From DAOUJW01 sp034421015 (lineage in GTDB: Bacteria > Chloroflexota > Dehalococcoidia > Lucifugimonadales > UBA2985), in the NCBI GenBank assembly GCA_034421015.1, contig DAOUKT010000036.1:1-64000 (forward strand): a stretch of 64,000 nucleotides of DNA. Direction: 5' to 3'. This document shows positions 31,369-40,585 of this stretch, piece by piece (the stretch's first letter is position 1; every line of letters begins with the position of its first letter). The notes under the pieces are model-generated. The model saw only the letters and a program-made list of their open reading frames with translations. It was not told where the DNA came from and ran no database searches. The position numbers and the translations under genes were made by a program.

Positions 31369-33051
31369 TTGACCCAGGTGTTCTATCGAAAGTGGCGCCC
31401 CAGGACACTGGAGGACGTCATTGGCCAGGACCACGTTGCCAGGACGCTGAAGCAGGCCGTGGTGCAGGGCAGGATAGCCCACGCCTACCTCTTCTGCGGC
31501 CCAAGGGGCACGGGGAAGACCAGCACAGCCCGCATACTGGCCAAGGCCGTTAACTGCACCAGCCCCGTCGACGGGGAGCCCTGCAACCGGTGCGCCTCGT
31601 GCGTGGCCGTGGACGAGGGCAGGGCCCTGGACCTGGTGGAGATCGACGCCGCAAGCCACCGGGGCATTGACGACATCCGCAACCTGAAGGAGAAGGTGCA
31701 CTTCACGCCCGCGGAGTCGACGTACAAGGTGTACATAGTGGACGAGGTGCACATGATGACCTCGGACGCCTTCAACGCCCTGCTGAAGACGCTGGAGGAG
31801 CCCCCGGCCCACGCCATATTCGTGCTGGCGACCACTGAGGCCCACCGCGTGCCTGCAACTGTCATATCCCGCTGCCAGCGATTCGACTTCCACAGGATCT
31901 CCAACCGGCACATCGAGGAGTGCCTGGCCCGGATCTGCGAGAGCGAGGGGATCGAGGCCGAGCCCCAGGCCCTCAGGGCCATCGCCACCAACGCATCCGG
32001 GAGCCTGCGGGACGCCGAGAACCTGCTGGAGCAGCTGGTGGTCTCCTACGACTCCAATATCACGCTGGCAGAGGTCCGGGAGCTTCTGGGACAGGGCGAC
32101 GATGAGCTGGCCCTGGCGCTGGTCAGGCACGCTCTCAAAGGAGAGGTCTCCGAGGGGCTGAAGACCATCGTAGCGGTGGCCGACCAGGGGCTGGACCCCC
32201 GCCGCTTTCACAGGCAGGCGCTGGACCACCTGCGGGGCGTCCTGCTCATCAAGGCCGGCGCGCAGGAGGCGCTTGACCATGCGCCGGAGACGCTGGAGGC
32301 CTTAAGGGCCGCGGCGGAGTCGTGCACGCTGGAGCGCGCCCTGAAGGCGGTCCAGATGTTTGAGCAGAGGCCCGCGTCCCAGGACGGGTTCCCAACGCTG
32401 CCCCTTGAGATGGCCCTTGTGGAGACCTCCATCGAGAGGGAGCCTGTGCAACCTGTCCAAAGAGAGACGCCCGCGGCCTCAAACGCGACGCCGCGAAGCG
32501 CCCCGGCCCCCGCTGCCAGCCCGCGGTCGGAATCGAACGCCAGGCCCGCCCCAACCCGCGCCGCACCGCCAAGGCGCGAGGCCGAAAGACCCGTCGCCAG
32601 GCCGGAGGCCGACCGCGCGCCCGCGGACCGGACATCGCCACCGCAGCCTGAGACCGTGGAGCAGGCCCCGCCTATCGCTTCCGGCGACCCCCTGCCCGAG
32701 GTTCACTGGGAGTCCATACGCAAGGCGATGAAGCTGTTCAAGGGGCAAAGATACAACATCGGGGCGCTGCTCATGGACTGCGGCACGAGGTACATCGAAG
32801 AGGACTCCCTGGTGCTGGTGTTCAAGAATCGGCCCAACATGGAGCGGATGCAGGGCGAGCTTGAGAACCCGGACACCCGCAGGCGGGTCCAGCAGGCCGT
32901 GGAGGAGGTTACCGGGACGCTCTACAACCTGAATCTGCGGCTGGCGGACCAGGGAAACGCCGGAACGGGGACATCCAAGGGACATCTGGTGCGAGCGGCC
33001 CTGTCCATGGGCGCGCGCATAGTCGAAGAGGAGGAGAAGACCAGTGAATAG
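31369..33051 (+). CDS. dnaX: DNA polymerase III subunit gamma/tau
   Basis: This 560-aa clamp-loader ATPase has VFYRKWRPRTLEDVIGQDHV at the start, Walker A GPRGTGKTS (about residues 43-51) and the zinc-binding cysteines CNRCASC. Its Walker B is KVYIVDEVHMM and its sensor 1 is FVLATTE. A Pro/Ala/Arg-rich linker (about residues 365-440) separates the loader from a short C-terminal domain, as in tau-type proteins. The start is a TTG at 31369 with AGGAG upstream. The last 8 bp overlap the start of the ybaB gene, the common dnaX-ybaB-recR order. Confidence 0.96.
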   Translation: MTQVFYRKWRPRTLEDVIGQDHVARTLKQAVVQGRIAHAYLFCGPRGTGKTSTARILAKAVNCTSPVDGEPCNRCASCVAVDEGRALDLVEIDAASHRGIDDIRNLKEKVHFTPAESTYKVYIVDEVHMMTSDAFNALLKTLEEPPAHAIFVLATTEAHRVPATVISRCQRFDFHRISNRHIEECLARICESEGIEAEPQALRAIATNASGSLRDAENLLEQLVVSYDSNITLAEVRELLGQGDDELALALVRHALKGEVSEGLKTIVAVADQGLDPRRFHRQALDHLRGVLLIKAGAQEALDHAPETLEALRAAAESCTLERALKAVQMFEQRPASQDGFPTLPLEMALVETSIEREPVQPVQRETPAASNATPRSAPAPAASPRSESNARPAPTRAAPPRREAERPVARPEADRAPADRTSPPQPETVEQAPPIASGDPLPEVHWESIRKAMKLFKGQRYNIGALLMDCGTRYIEEDSLVLVFKNRPNMERMQGELENPDTRRRVQQAVEEVTGTLYNLNLRLADQGNAGTGTSKGHLVRAALSMGARIVEEEEKTSE

Positions 33052-33349
33052 AAACATGATGCGCCAGGCACAGCAGCTTCAGGCCCGGCTGGCGAAGGCC
33101 CAGGAGGAGCTGGAGAGCGCCGTGGTGGAGGCGACGGCCGGAGGCGGCGTCGTCAAGGTGACGGTGACGGGAAAGCTCAAGGTGCAGTCCATCGAGATTG
33201 CGCCGGAGGCGGTTGACCCGGAGGACGTGGACATGCTCCAGGACCTGGTCATGGCGGCGACCAATGAGGCCATAGACAAGGCGCAGGAGCTGGCGCAGAC
33301 GCGCCTCAGCGCCATAACCGGCGGGATGAAGATACCGGGGCTGACCTAG
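33044..33349 (+). CDS. ybaB: YbaB/EbfC nucleoid-associated protein
   Basis: This 101-aa DNA-binding protein has the family pattern: an N-terminal helix rich in Gln/Ala/Lys (MMRQAQQLQARLAKAQEELE), the strand region GGGVVKVTVTGKLKVQSIEI, and the DMLQDLVMAATNEAIDKAQ helix. It binds DNA as a tweezer-like dimer and is linked to recombination repair by its constant place between dnaX and recR. The GTG start overlaps the end of dnaX by 8 bp, implying translational coupling. Confidence 0.95.
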   Translation: MNRNMMRQAQQLQARLAKAQEELESAVVEATAGGGVVKVTVTGKLKVQSIEIAPEAVDPEDVDMLQDLVMAATNEAIDKAQELAQTRLSAITGGMKIPGLT

Positions 33350-33368
33350 AGGCCGCGCTGGACGCCTT

Positions 33369-33983
33369 ATGACCTACGATTTCCTTCCGTCGGTGGCCGC
33401 TCCGCTGGCGCGGCTCATCGAGGAGTTCCACAAGCTGCCCGGGATTGGCCCAAAGAGCGCGCAGCGCCTGGCCTACTACCTCATACGGATGCCGGCCGAG
33501 GAGGCGCGGTCGCTGGCCGAGGCTGTCCTGGCGGTGAAGGAGCGGGTCATCTTCTGCACAATCTGCCAGAACATCACGGAGAGCAGCCCATGTTACCTCT
33601 GCTCCCACGAAGGCCGGGACAGGTCCCGGATATGTGTTGTGGAGGAGCCCCTGGACGTGCTCTCCCTGGAGCGCACCCAGGCCTACAAGGGGCTGTACCA
33701 CGTGCTCCACGGCGTCATTTCTCCGGCGAGCGGCATCGGCCCCGACGACCTGAGGCTGCGGGAGCTGCTGGAGCGGCTGAAGGGCAACGAGGTCGGCGAG
33801 GTGATACTGGCCACCAACCCCAGCCTTGAGGGGGAGAACACGTCGATGTACATTCAGAGGATGCTGGCGCCCCTGGGCCTTAGGGTGACGCGCCTCGCCC
33901 GGGGCCTGCCGGTGGGCGGAGACCTGGAGTACGCTGACGAGGTCACCCTCAGCCGCGCCCTTGAGGGACGCCAGGAAGTGTAG
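33369..33983 (+). CDS. recR: Recombination mediator RecR
   Basis: This 204-aa protein of the RecFOR pathway loads RecA onto gapped DNA. It shows the helix-hairpin-helix KLPGIGPKSAQRLAYYL, the C4 zinc finger CTICQNITESSPCYLC and the Toprim segment ICVVEEPLDVLSLE. The conserved C-terminal LPVGGDLEYADEVTLSRALEGR is also present. It lies 19 bp after ybaB and 17 bp before recO, its functional partner, which supports joint expression. Confidence 0.97.
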   Translation: MTYDFLPSVAAPLARLIEEFHKLPGIGPKSAQRLAYYLIRMPAEEARSLAEAVLAVKERVIFCTICQNITESSPCYLCSHEGRDRSRICVVEEPLDVLSLERTQAYKGLYHVLHGVISPASGIGPDDLRLRELLERLKGNEVGEVILATNPSLEGENTSMYIQRMLAPLGLRVTRLARGLPVGGDLEYADEVTLSRALEGRQEV

Positions 33984-34000
33984 CCCGTCGCAAGCCAGCC

Positions 34001-34783
34001 ATGACCTACGCTCCGAAGACATACAAGACCGAGGCAATCGTCCTCAGGCATTTCCCATTTGGAGAGGCCGACTACCTTCTCACGCTGTACACGCCGGGAA
34101 GGGGTAAGGTGCGGGCCGTTGCCAAGGGCGCGCGCCGCATCAAGAGCAAGCTGGGTGGGCACATTGAGCCGCCCATGCGCACGTCCCTGTTCATGTCGAA
34201 AGGGCAGAACCTGGACTCCGTGGGCCAGGCCGAGGCACTGGAGGGGTTCCGGCCCCTGAGGGAGGACCTGCAGAGGCTGTCCCAGGCGTTGTACATTCTG
34301 GAGCTGGTGGACGCCTTCTCCCAGGAGGACCTGCCCAACTACCCCCTGTATCGACTGACCCTGGACTCTCTGCGGTCGCTGTCCCAATCAGCATCAGAGA
34401 ACGCGCCTCCGGCCCTGCTGCCCTACTTCCAGATGCGGATTCTGGACTACACGGGCTTCCGGCCTGAGCTGCAACGGTGCGTGGAGTGCGAGGAGGGCCT
34501 GGAGCCCGGGCTTCACTCATTCTCGCCGGGCAGTGGGGGAGCCCTCTGCGATGCGTGCCATCCGTCCGGCGTCGGCATTCTGCCCATGTCCCTCAACGCC
34601 ATCAAGGTGCTGCGTTTTCTCCAGAGGGAGTCCATGCCCAGCGCGGAGAGGCTGACCCTGGAGCAGGAGACCCTGGAGGAGGTGGACCGGCTTCTGGGGT
34701 CGTTGATCAGATACGTTCTGGACCGCGACCTGAAATCGTCCAGATTCCTCCAACAGGTGACGGTGGGAGGAAGCAGGGGATGA
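34001..34783 (+). CDS. recO: DNA repair protein RecO
   Basis: This 260-aa protein has the N-terminal OB-fold (YKTEAIVLRHFPFGEADYLL), a helical middle part (LSQALYILELVDAFSQED), and the zinc-binding cysteines CVECEEG ... CDACH (about residues 160-190). It promotes RecA loading with RecR and anneals single strands. The last 4 bp overlap the ATG of the next gene (oadG-like), tying a DNA-repair operon to membrane genes. Length is normal. Confidence 0.94.
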   Translation: MTYAPKTYKTEAIVLRHFPFGEADYLLTLYTPGRGKVRAVAKGARRIKSKLGGHIEPPMRTSLFMSKGQNLDSVGQAEALEGFRPLREDLQRLSQALYILELVDAFSQEDLPNYPLYRLTLDSLRSLSQSASENAPPALLPYFQMRILDYTGFRPELQRCVECEEGLEPGLHSFSPGSGGALCDACHPSGVGILPMSLNAIKVLRFLQRESMPSAERLTLEQETLEEVDRLLGSLIRYVLDRDLKSSRFLQQVTVGGSRG

Positions 34784-35325
34784 CCCTTCCTGAGAGCTTC
34801 TACGAAGGACTGAACCTCGCCGGGACCGGCATGGCCCTGGTCTTTGTCACACTGGTTGTCTTCATGCTGATTCTGATGACGCTGAACAAGCTCTTCCCGG
34901 GCGAGGAGTTGGAACTGGAGCCGACGGCGACGTCGCCGGTTGCGGAGACTTCCACGGAGCAGCAGGCCGCCGCGGTCGCGCCCGAAGTGGAGGTCACGGA
35001 GCCTCCTGCGCCGCCCGAGCTCCAGCCGGCCGGAGTAATCCCGGGGTCCCAGATTGCGGCGATGGCGGTCGCCATCTATCTTGCAATGGAGCAGGAGGAG
35101 CAGTCCTACCGGCCCGTCGAGTGGCCAGAGCCGGAAGTCGCCCTGGTGTCGGCGTCAGCGCCAGCCCCGGACCAGGGCGCCGCGCCGGATGATATGCTCC
35201 AGCCTCGCAGCGGATGGGGCGCGTCGGGCAGAGCGGCCTTCCGCGAGACCCAGGGACGCAGGGCGCCGTCGTACAACCATCGGCCCCAAAGCCCCTTCAA
35301 TCCCAGGGGAAAGGACGGCCGATAG
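34780..35325 (+). CDS. OadG-like small membrane subunit of a sodium-pump decarboxylase
   Basis: This 181-aa protein starts at ATG 34780, overlapping the recO stop (ATGA). It has a single N-terminal membrane helix (about residues 14-36) followed by LNKLFPGEE, the usual start of the gamma-chain family. Then comes a long low-complexity Pro/Glu/Ala linker and a second conserved piece, PGSQIAAMAVAIYLAMEQE. The tail is Pro/Arg-rich. The gamma chain assembles the alpha and beta subunits in oxaloacetate or methylmalonyl-CoA decarboxylase pumps. A beta-subunit gene follows 2 bp later, but no alpha or biotin-carrier gene lies in the window. Confidence 0.8.
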   Translation: MTLPESFYEGLNLAGTGMALVFVTLVVFMLILMTLNKLFPGEELELEPTATSPVAETSTEQQAAAVAPEVEVTEPPAPPELQPAGVIPGSQIAAMAVAIYLAMEQEEQSYRPVEWPEPEVALVSASAPAPDQGAAPDDMLQPRSGWGASGRAAFRETQGRRAPSYNHRPQSPFNPRGKDGR

Positions 35326-35327
35326 CC

Positions 35328-36434
35328 ATGCCTGCAGAGCTGCTGGGGGCCTTCCCAGACCTCACTCCCGGCAATGTTGCCATGATCTGCATTGCCCTGG
35401 GCATGGTGTACCTGGGGGTGTCCAAGCGGTACGAGCCTCTGCTGCTCCTGCCCATTGGCCTTGGCGTGATGCTGGCGAACCTCCCTTCGACCGGCATTGC
35501 GGAGGACGACGGGTTTCTCGGCCTGCTGAGGAAGGCCGGTCTGGACAACGAGCTGTTCCCGCTGCTGATGTTCCTGGGCGTCGGCGCGCTGACCGACTTC
35601 ACGCCGATGCTCCAACGGCCCGTCACGGTGCTTCTGGGGGCAGCGGCGCAGGTGGGCATATTTGCGGCGCTCATTGCAGCGCTGTTCCTGGGCTGGGGGC
35701 TGGATAACGCCGGAGCAATCGGCGTCATCGGCTCAGCCGACGGCCCAACGACGATCTTCGTCTCAACGCAGTTGGCGGACGTGGACCTGTGGGGGCCGAT
35801 TGCCGTTGCCGCCTACTCCTACATGGCGATGGTGCCCCTGATTCAGCCGCCCATAATGCGCCTTGTGACAACCCGCAAGGAGCGGATGGTGAGGATGCCC
35901 TACCCGTCGCAGACGGCGTCCTTCAAGGCGCGGGTGTTCTTCCCCATCATTGTCATCATCCTGGGAAGCCTCATTGCTCCCAAGGCCGCTCCGCTCATAG
36001 GCATGCTCATGTTCGGAAACCTGTTGCGGGAGGTCGGCGTTGTGGACAGGCTGTCCCGGGCCGCCCAGAACGAGCTGATAAACGTCACTACCATCTTCCT
36101 GGGCCTCACCGTTGGATCAACGATGACGGCGGAGCGGTTCCTGGACACTCAGACGCTGGGCATTTTTGCCCTGGGGCTTTTCGCATTCGCCATAGCCACC
36201 CTGACCGGGGTGCTCTTCGGGAAGGTGATGTACTACGCGTCGAGGGGCCAGATAAACCCGCTGATCGGGGCCGCAGGCGTTTCGGCGGTGCCAATGGCGG
36301 CGAGGGTGGTCCACAGGGTGGGGCAGGAGGACGACTCCGACAACTGGCTTCTCATGCACGCAATGGGCCCCAACGTAGCGGGGGTCATCGGCTCTGCGAT
36401 TGCAGGCGGAGTGATCCTGGGATACCTGCTCTAG
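35328..36434 (+). CDS. Sodium ion-translocating decarboxylase beta subunit (OadB/GcdB family)
   Basis: This 368-aa integral membrane protein couples decarboxylation of a carboxybiotin intermediate to sodium export. The family signature GVIGSADGPTTIFVSTQLA is intact near residues 129-147, including the Asp that binds Na+. So are SYMAMVPLIQPP and the C-terminal MGPNVAGVIGSAIAGG. Roughly ten membrane segments are predicted. I chose the ATG at 35328, 2 bp after the upstream gene and in keeping with homologue N-termini (start MPAELLGAF). The carboxyltransferase partner is presumably encoded elsewhere. It converges on the next gene with a 4-bp overlap. Confidence 0.92.
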   Translation: MPAELLGAFPDLTPGNVAMICIALGMVYLGVSKRYEPLLLLPIGLGVMLANLPSTGIAEDDGFLGLLRKAGLDNELFPLLMFLGVGALTDFTPMLQRPVTVLLGAAAQVGIFAALIAALFLGWGLDNAGAIGVIGSADGPTTIFVSTQLADVDLWGPIAVAAYSYMAMVPLIQPPIMRLVTTRKERMVRMPYPSQTASFKARVFFPIIVIILGSLIAPKAAPLIGMLMFGNLLREVGVVDRLSRAAQNELINVTTIFLGLTVGSTMTAERFLDTQTLGIFALGLFAFAIATLTGVLFGKVMYYASRGQINPLIGAAGVSAVPMAARVVHRVGQEDDSDNWLLMHAMGPNVAGVIGSAIAGGVILGYLL

Positions 36435-36901
36435 GGCCGGCCTTGGGCGCCGGCCGGCAGCGACGGCGCCTCCAGGACTATGCCGTTGCCCATGGCGCGC
36501 ATGGCATCGTTCAGACGACTGACCGAAGTCCGGCGTCTGGGGTCGAGCATCCTCTGCACAACCTTCCTGTCTACGCCGAGACGTTCTGCAAGGGCGGCCT
36601 GGGTCAGGCCGCTGGCGCGGAATACCAGAGTTAGGGCGGCCTTTGCGGCCATGTCTATGGGCAACGCAATCATATACTCGCCGGGAAGCGGAGAGCTGGG
36701 CGTTGGGATAGGCTCCCCTGTCCTGAGGCGTCCATAGATGGCGGCGTCCAGGGCGTCCTCAGCCTCAAGGAGGGCTTCAGGCACATCCTCCCCGGACGTG
36801 AGGCACTCCGGAAGGTCTCGGAAGGACACCACAATTTCATCATCGCTGTGGCGTTTCAACTCCGCGGGGTATATGAACTGCAAAGCTGCCCTCTCGTCCA
36901 T
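36431..36901 (-). CDS. HicB-like antitoxin with C-terminal helix-turn-helix
   Basis: This 156-aa protein starts at ATG 36901; ten more residues are open upstream from a TTG at 36931. It has an N-terminal HicB fold (FIYPAELKRHSDDEIVVSFRD then LPECLTSGEDVPEALLEAEDAL). The C-terminus is an XRE-like DNA-binding domain with GLTQAALAERLGVDRKVVQRM. HicB antitoxins normally neutralise HicA, a small double-stranded-RNA-binding ribonuclease, but no hicA frame lies upstream or downstream. It overlaps the end of oadB by 4 bp tail to tail. It is therefore a solitary antitoxin or a regulator. Confidence 0.82.
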   Translation of the reverse strand: MDERAALQFIYPAELKRHSDDEIVVSFRDLPECLTSGEDVPEALLEAEDALDAAIYGRLRTGEPIPTPSSPLPGEYMIALPIDMAAKAALTLVFRASGLTQAALAERLGVDRKVVQRMLDPRRRTSVSRLNDAMRAMGNGIVLEAPSLPAGAQGRP

Positions 36902-36944
36902 AGTGTATGTGATAGTCTGAAGACAACTCAAGCCCGCGTCGCAG

Positions 36945-36973
36945 TTGCCTCATGGTCGGAATTGGCTTACTAT
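36945..36973 (+). promoter_or_regulatory. Putative sigma-70-type promoter for metF
   Basis: TTGCCT (36945-36950) and TACTAT (36968-36973) are spaced by 17 bp, ending 27 bp before the metF ATG at 37001, with GAGG in between. It also separates the divergent HicB-like gene. Confidence 0.5.
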
Positions 36974-37000
36974 GTATCTGTACTGTAGAGGTCAACACCT

Positions 37001-37891
37001 ATGAAATTCTCAGACTTCTATTCAGACGGCCGACCGGCCATATCATTTGAGTTGTTCCCTCCCCGCACCGACCGGACTTTGGAGGAGCTTGAGGAGCGGC
37101 TGCCCAGGTTGATAGACCTGGGGCCTTCGTTCATGACGGTGACCTACGGGGCGCTGGGCAGCACTCGCGACCGCACCCTGGAGATCGCCTCCAAGATTCT
37201 GGTGGAGTACGGCATGGAGATTGCCCACCACCTGACCTGCGTTGGCTCCAGCCGGGATGAGATCACGACGATTCTTGAGGACATTCGAAGCAGTGGAATC
37301 GAGAATATCGTGGCCCTTCGCGGGGACCCACCCCGGGGTGAGACGGAGTTCACACCGCCTGAGGACGGCTACGGCCACGGCAACGAGCTGGTCGATCACA
37401 TAAGCCGCTTTGGAGGGTTCAGCGTCGCAGTGGCGGGCTATCCTGAGAAGCACTTGGAGGCGCCGGACTTCGAGACGGACCTGCGAAACCTGAAGCGCAA
37501 GGTGGACAGCGGCGCGGACGGCGTGATAACCCAGCTTTTCTACGACAACAGCGATTTCTTCAGCTTTGTCGATATGTGCAAGGAAGCCGGCATTGAGCAG
37601 CCCATAGTGCCGGGCCTCATGCCCATCCTCAACGTCCAGCAGATCAAGCGCATCACCGATATGTGTGGCGCGTCGATTCCCGATGGCCTGATGCGGCAGC
37701 TTGAGGACGCTGAGGACGACGAGGAGCGCGTGCACCAGATAGGCATCTCCCACACGGCAGACCAAGCCCTGGAGCTATTGGACCAGGGCGTCCCGGGCAT
37801 CCACTTCTACGTGCTGAATCGCCACTTCCACATCGCCGAGATAATGGACCGCATTCAACCGGCGCTTCTGCGCAGGGGCGGGGTCGCATAG
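37001..37891 (+). CDS. metF: 5,10-methylenetetrahydrofolate reductase
   Basis: This 296-aa FAD enzyme reduces methylene-THF to methyl-THF for methionine synthesis. Family marks are ISFELFPPRTD at the N-terminus with the catalytic Glu, VTYGALGSTRDRTLEIA, the FAD-contacting VALRGDPPRG, and TQLFYDNSDFFSFVD. Its TIM-barrel length is normal. It has its own likely promoter. The glyA gene, which makes methylene-THF, lies 3 kb downstream; the two may once have been closer, because a foreign-looking restriction-modification gene starts 1 bp after the metF stop. Confidence 0.97.
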   Translation: MKFSDFYSDGRPAISFELFPPRTDRTLEELEERLPRLIDLGPSFMTVTYGALGSTRDRTLEIASKILVEYGMEIAHHLTCVGSSRDEITTILEDIRSSGIENIVALRGDPPRGETEFTPPEDGYGHGNELVDHISRFGGFSVAVAGYPEKHLEAPDFETDLRNLKRKVDSGADGVITQLFYDNSDFFSFVDMCKEAGIEQPIVPGLMPILNVQQIKRITDMCGASIPDGLMRQLEDAEDDEERVHQIGISHTADQALELLDQGVPGIHFYVLNRHFHIAEIMDRIQPALLRRGGVA

Positions 37892-37892
37892 C

Positions 37893-40517
37893 ATGACGGA
37901 AGAACTTCTCCAAGTAGCTCCCCTCCGTCTATATCGATATGACTACTATAGGCTGGGCGCAACGAGTTTGGCCACACTCGCTCAGCAAAGAGTCATCATC
38001 GGGGATATTCCCATCGAATTCGCTGCCAAGAGACCAGACGGTCTTATTGTCGAGCCTACTTCGCGGGTAGTTAAGGCTTACGTCGAGGTCAAGGATCGCG
38101 GAGGGTTACGCACTCCCACACAGAAATCTGAAGCTATCGAGCAGCAAAAGGATCCGGCCAGCCACCTTTGCAATCTCCTAATAGTAACGGATGGCGAGAC
38201 CACCTTTTGGATAAATGCATTCACTGGTGAAGATGTAGTTGGAGAAGATGATGGCACGCTCCCGACTTTTGACGTGGGGAGGATATTGCAGGGCGGGACT
38301 AGTCAAGAGGACTTGATGTCCTTAGAAGACCTGATTGACCGGATCGCACTTTCCGTTACCCGTGAAAATAACACGATTGTTTCGCCAGCTCTTCTGGACC
38401 CGTCCCAACTCGCAAAAACAATTTGGCAGAAGATTTGGATACAGACTGGCAAGTCTCCAGAGAAATGCTTGTATAACGTTGTTGAGTTGTTCATTTTCAA
38501 GTTCCTAAGCGATCTCGGGGTTTTGCGGGGTCAACACTCATTCGACGCCGTTTATGAAATCCACAAGAAGCCGAGAGGTAGCCTAGCGAACCAAGAAGCA
38601 CTGGACTATTACGCTAAGCTGTGCCGTCCAGAGATTCACCGACTATTCCCTGCTGGTACCGACGGCACTACGATCATAAACGGAACAATTTTCGTTAATG
38701 AGACTGGCGAGGCCAATCTTGCTCAATCATCGCTGTTTGGCGAAGTTTTGGATGAGCTATGGGCCTATACGCAGGAGCATGGGTCATTCAGATACATTCA
38801 GCGTGAATTCAAGACTCGCCTTTACGAAACGTTTCTGCGTCGGTCTGCTGGTGTGAAGTTTCTAGGACAGTTCTTCACTCCCAGAAACGTTGTCAGAGCA
38901 ATGGTTGATATGTCGCCTGCTGATCGATTGGCTCCAGGTTCGCGGATATGCGATCCTTTCTGCGGTGTAGGGGGATTCATTCTGGAAATAATTGCCAACA
39001 CCTCTCACATCTATTACGAGTTTGAACCCAAGAACGGCAAGGTGGATCCGGCGATTACTCTTGTCGGTTATGACAAAGGCACGGATGAACAGGAAGACGA
39101 ACGGACCATTATTCTCGCAAAAGCCAATATGCTCATCTACTTCTCTGAGTTGATTGCTAAGCACAATAGCCCGGAATACCTGAAAGTCTACTCGGAGGGT
39201 GCTTTCAACACCGTCTTTCACCTTATTAGGTCGAACTTGGGGACGTTAGGCAAGTGCAGTGAAGAACCGTATGACCTCATATTGACTAATCCCCCATATG
39301 TAACCAGTGGATCAAGGAGTCTGAAAAGGGCCATCCGCTCGGAAGGATTGTCGCACTACTACACAATGGGAGGGCGCGGGACTGAACTGCTTGCTCTCGA
39401 ATGGGTTGTACGGAATCTCAAGCCTGGCGGGACTGCCCTAATGATAGTTCCCGATGGGCTGCTAAATCAGCCAGCGGCTTTGAGTTATCTGATGAGAGAT
39501 TGTGTGGTAAGAGCAATTGTATCGCTCCCTGTACGAACCTTCTATTCGACTCCCAAGAAGACCTATATACTGATTTTCGAGCGAAAGCGGCTACTCAGCA
39601 GTGAACAAACTGATCCCGTGTTCACCTTCCTAGTAAGCGAGATAGGCGAAACCAGAGACGCAAGGCGGTGGTTTCTAGCACAGAATGACTTAACTGAGTG
39701 CGCAGCTCTGTACAATCAATTCAAAGGAAGCCCGCAGGGATTCAGCAACAAGGCTAGGATAAGTCCCCGCTGCAAGGTCGTCCCGTTCGATACGCTCCGC
39801 CAAAGACAGAACTGGCTGGTTGACCAGTTATGGAGTAATTCAGAACTGCGGGAGCTGGCTGGAGAATCTCCTCTCAGTGTAGCAACAGACGGTGATCTTC
39901 AAGAGGCATTGCAACAGCTTGAGAATACGGTTGCACAATTCAAACTTGTCGATAATGACGTCAAAGGGAGCATATCATACAGGAATGTCAGACTAGGCGA
40001 CCGTAGTCTATTTGAACTTTCTATCGGAATCCGTCACGAAAAGCAATTCATAGGCAGTGAGGGCGTTCCCGTTTATAGTGCTAACGTTTCAGAACCTTTC
40101 GGGTATTCGCTCGAGGATGTTTCGGCACAAGACTTCTCCCGTCCGGCTCTAATATGGGGTTTGGACGGCACTTTCGATTGGAATTACATGCCGGAGGGCC
40201 AACAATTCATACCTACGGACCATTGTGGCGTGTTGCGCGTTATAGACGACAGGATACTCCCCAAGTATCTCTACCATGCTCTAAGGGTGACTAGAGAAGA
40301 TTACCGTTTTGACCGAACCTATCGACCCAACCTGAAGAACATCGAGGACTCAGTGACAGTGAGAATACCAGTGGACGAAACGGGGAGCTTCGACCTTGAG
40401 GCACAGATGCAAATCGCTGACAGGTATGACCAAGTCCAGTCATTGCAACGGCAATTGTCTGTACAACTCGAAGCCATTACCGCAATGAAATACGAGTTTC
40501 AAGACCGCGAAGTGTAG
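37893..40517 (+). CDS. Nuclease-methylase-specificity fusion restriction-modification enzyme
   Basis: This 874-aa single-chain enzyme appears to carry all R-M activities. The N-terminal domain has RPDGLI (47-52) and VKAYVEVKDRG (60-70), a PD-(D/E)xK nuclease pattern like the type I R-subunit N-terminus. The methylase has GQFFTP (325-330), motif I DPFCGVGGF (354-362) and catalytic NPPY (466-469), as in HsdM. From about residue 690 a specificity-like half follows (NVRLGDRSLFELSIGIR ... VPVYSANVSEPFG), ending in a coiled-coil (DRYDQVQSLQRQLSVQLEAI). This is the type IIG-like R-M-S layout. GC is clearly lower than in metF, whose stop is 1 bp upstream, indicating recent transfer. Confidence 0.87.
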   Translation: MTEELLQVAPLRLYRYDYYRLGATSLATLAQQRVIIGDIPIEFAAKRPDGLIVEPTSRVVKAYVEVKDRGGLRTPTQKSEAIEQQKDPASHLCNLLIVTDGETTFWINAFTGEDVVGEDDGTLPTFDVGRILQGGTSQEDLMSLEDLIDRIALSVTRENNTIVSPALLDPSQLAKTIWQKIWIQTGKSPEKCLYNVVELFIFKFLSDLGVLRGQHSFDAVYEIHKKPRGSLANQEALDYYAKLCRPEIHRLFPAGTDGTTIINGTIFVNETGEANLAQSSLFGEVLDELWAYTQEHGSFRYIQREFKTRLYETFLRRSAGVKFLGQFFTPRNVVRAMVDMSPADRLAPGSRICDPFCGVGGFILEIIANTSHIYYEFEPKNGKVDPAITLVGYDKGTDEQEDERTIILAKANMLIYFSELIAKHNSPEYLKVYSEGAFNTVFHLIRSNLGTLGKCSEEPYDLILTNPPYVTSGSRSLKRAIRSEGLSHYYTMGGRGTELLALEWVVRNLKPGGTALMIVPDGLLNQPAALSYLMRDCVVRAIVSLPVRTFYSTPKKTYILIFERKRLLSSEQTDPVFTFLVSEIGETRDARRWFLAQNDLTECAALYNQFKGSPQGFSNKARISPRCKVVPFDTLRQRQNWLVDQLWSNSELRELAGESPLSVATDGDLQEALQQLENTVAQFKLVDNDVKGSISYRNVRLGDRSLFELSIGIRHEKQFIGSEGVPVYSANVSEPFGYSLEDVSAQDFSRPALIWGLDGTFDWNYMPEGQQFIPTDHCGVLRVIDDRILPKYLYHALRVTREDYRFDRTYRPNLKNIEDSVTVRIPVDETGSFDLEAQMQIADRYDQVQSLQRQLSVQLEAITAMKYEFQDREV

Positions 40518-40556
40518 AGAGGATGAGCAAGGGCGCTTGGTCTAGCCATAATCAAA

Positions 40557-40585
40557 AACGGACGGCACACTTGTCACCGTCCGTT
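40557..40585. terminator. Hairpin after the R-M gene
   Basis: AACGGACGG (40557-40565) pairs perfectly with CCGTCCGTT (40577-40585) around an 11-nt loop, 39 bp past the R-M stop. The A-run precedes it, so the T-run is on the minus strand; it may act in both directions or only weakly on the plus strand. Confidence 0.5.
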
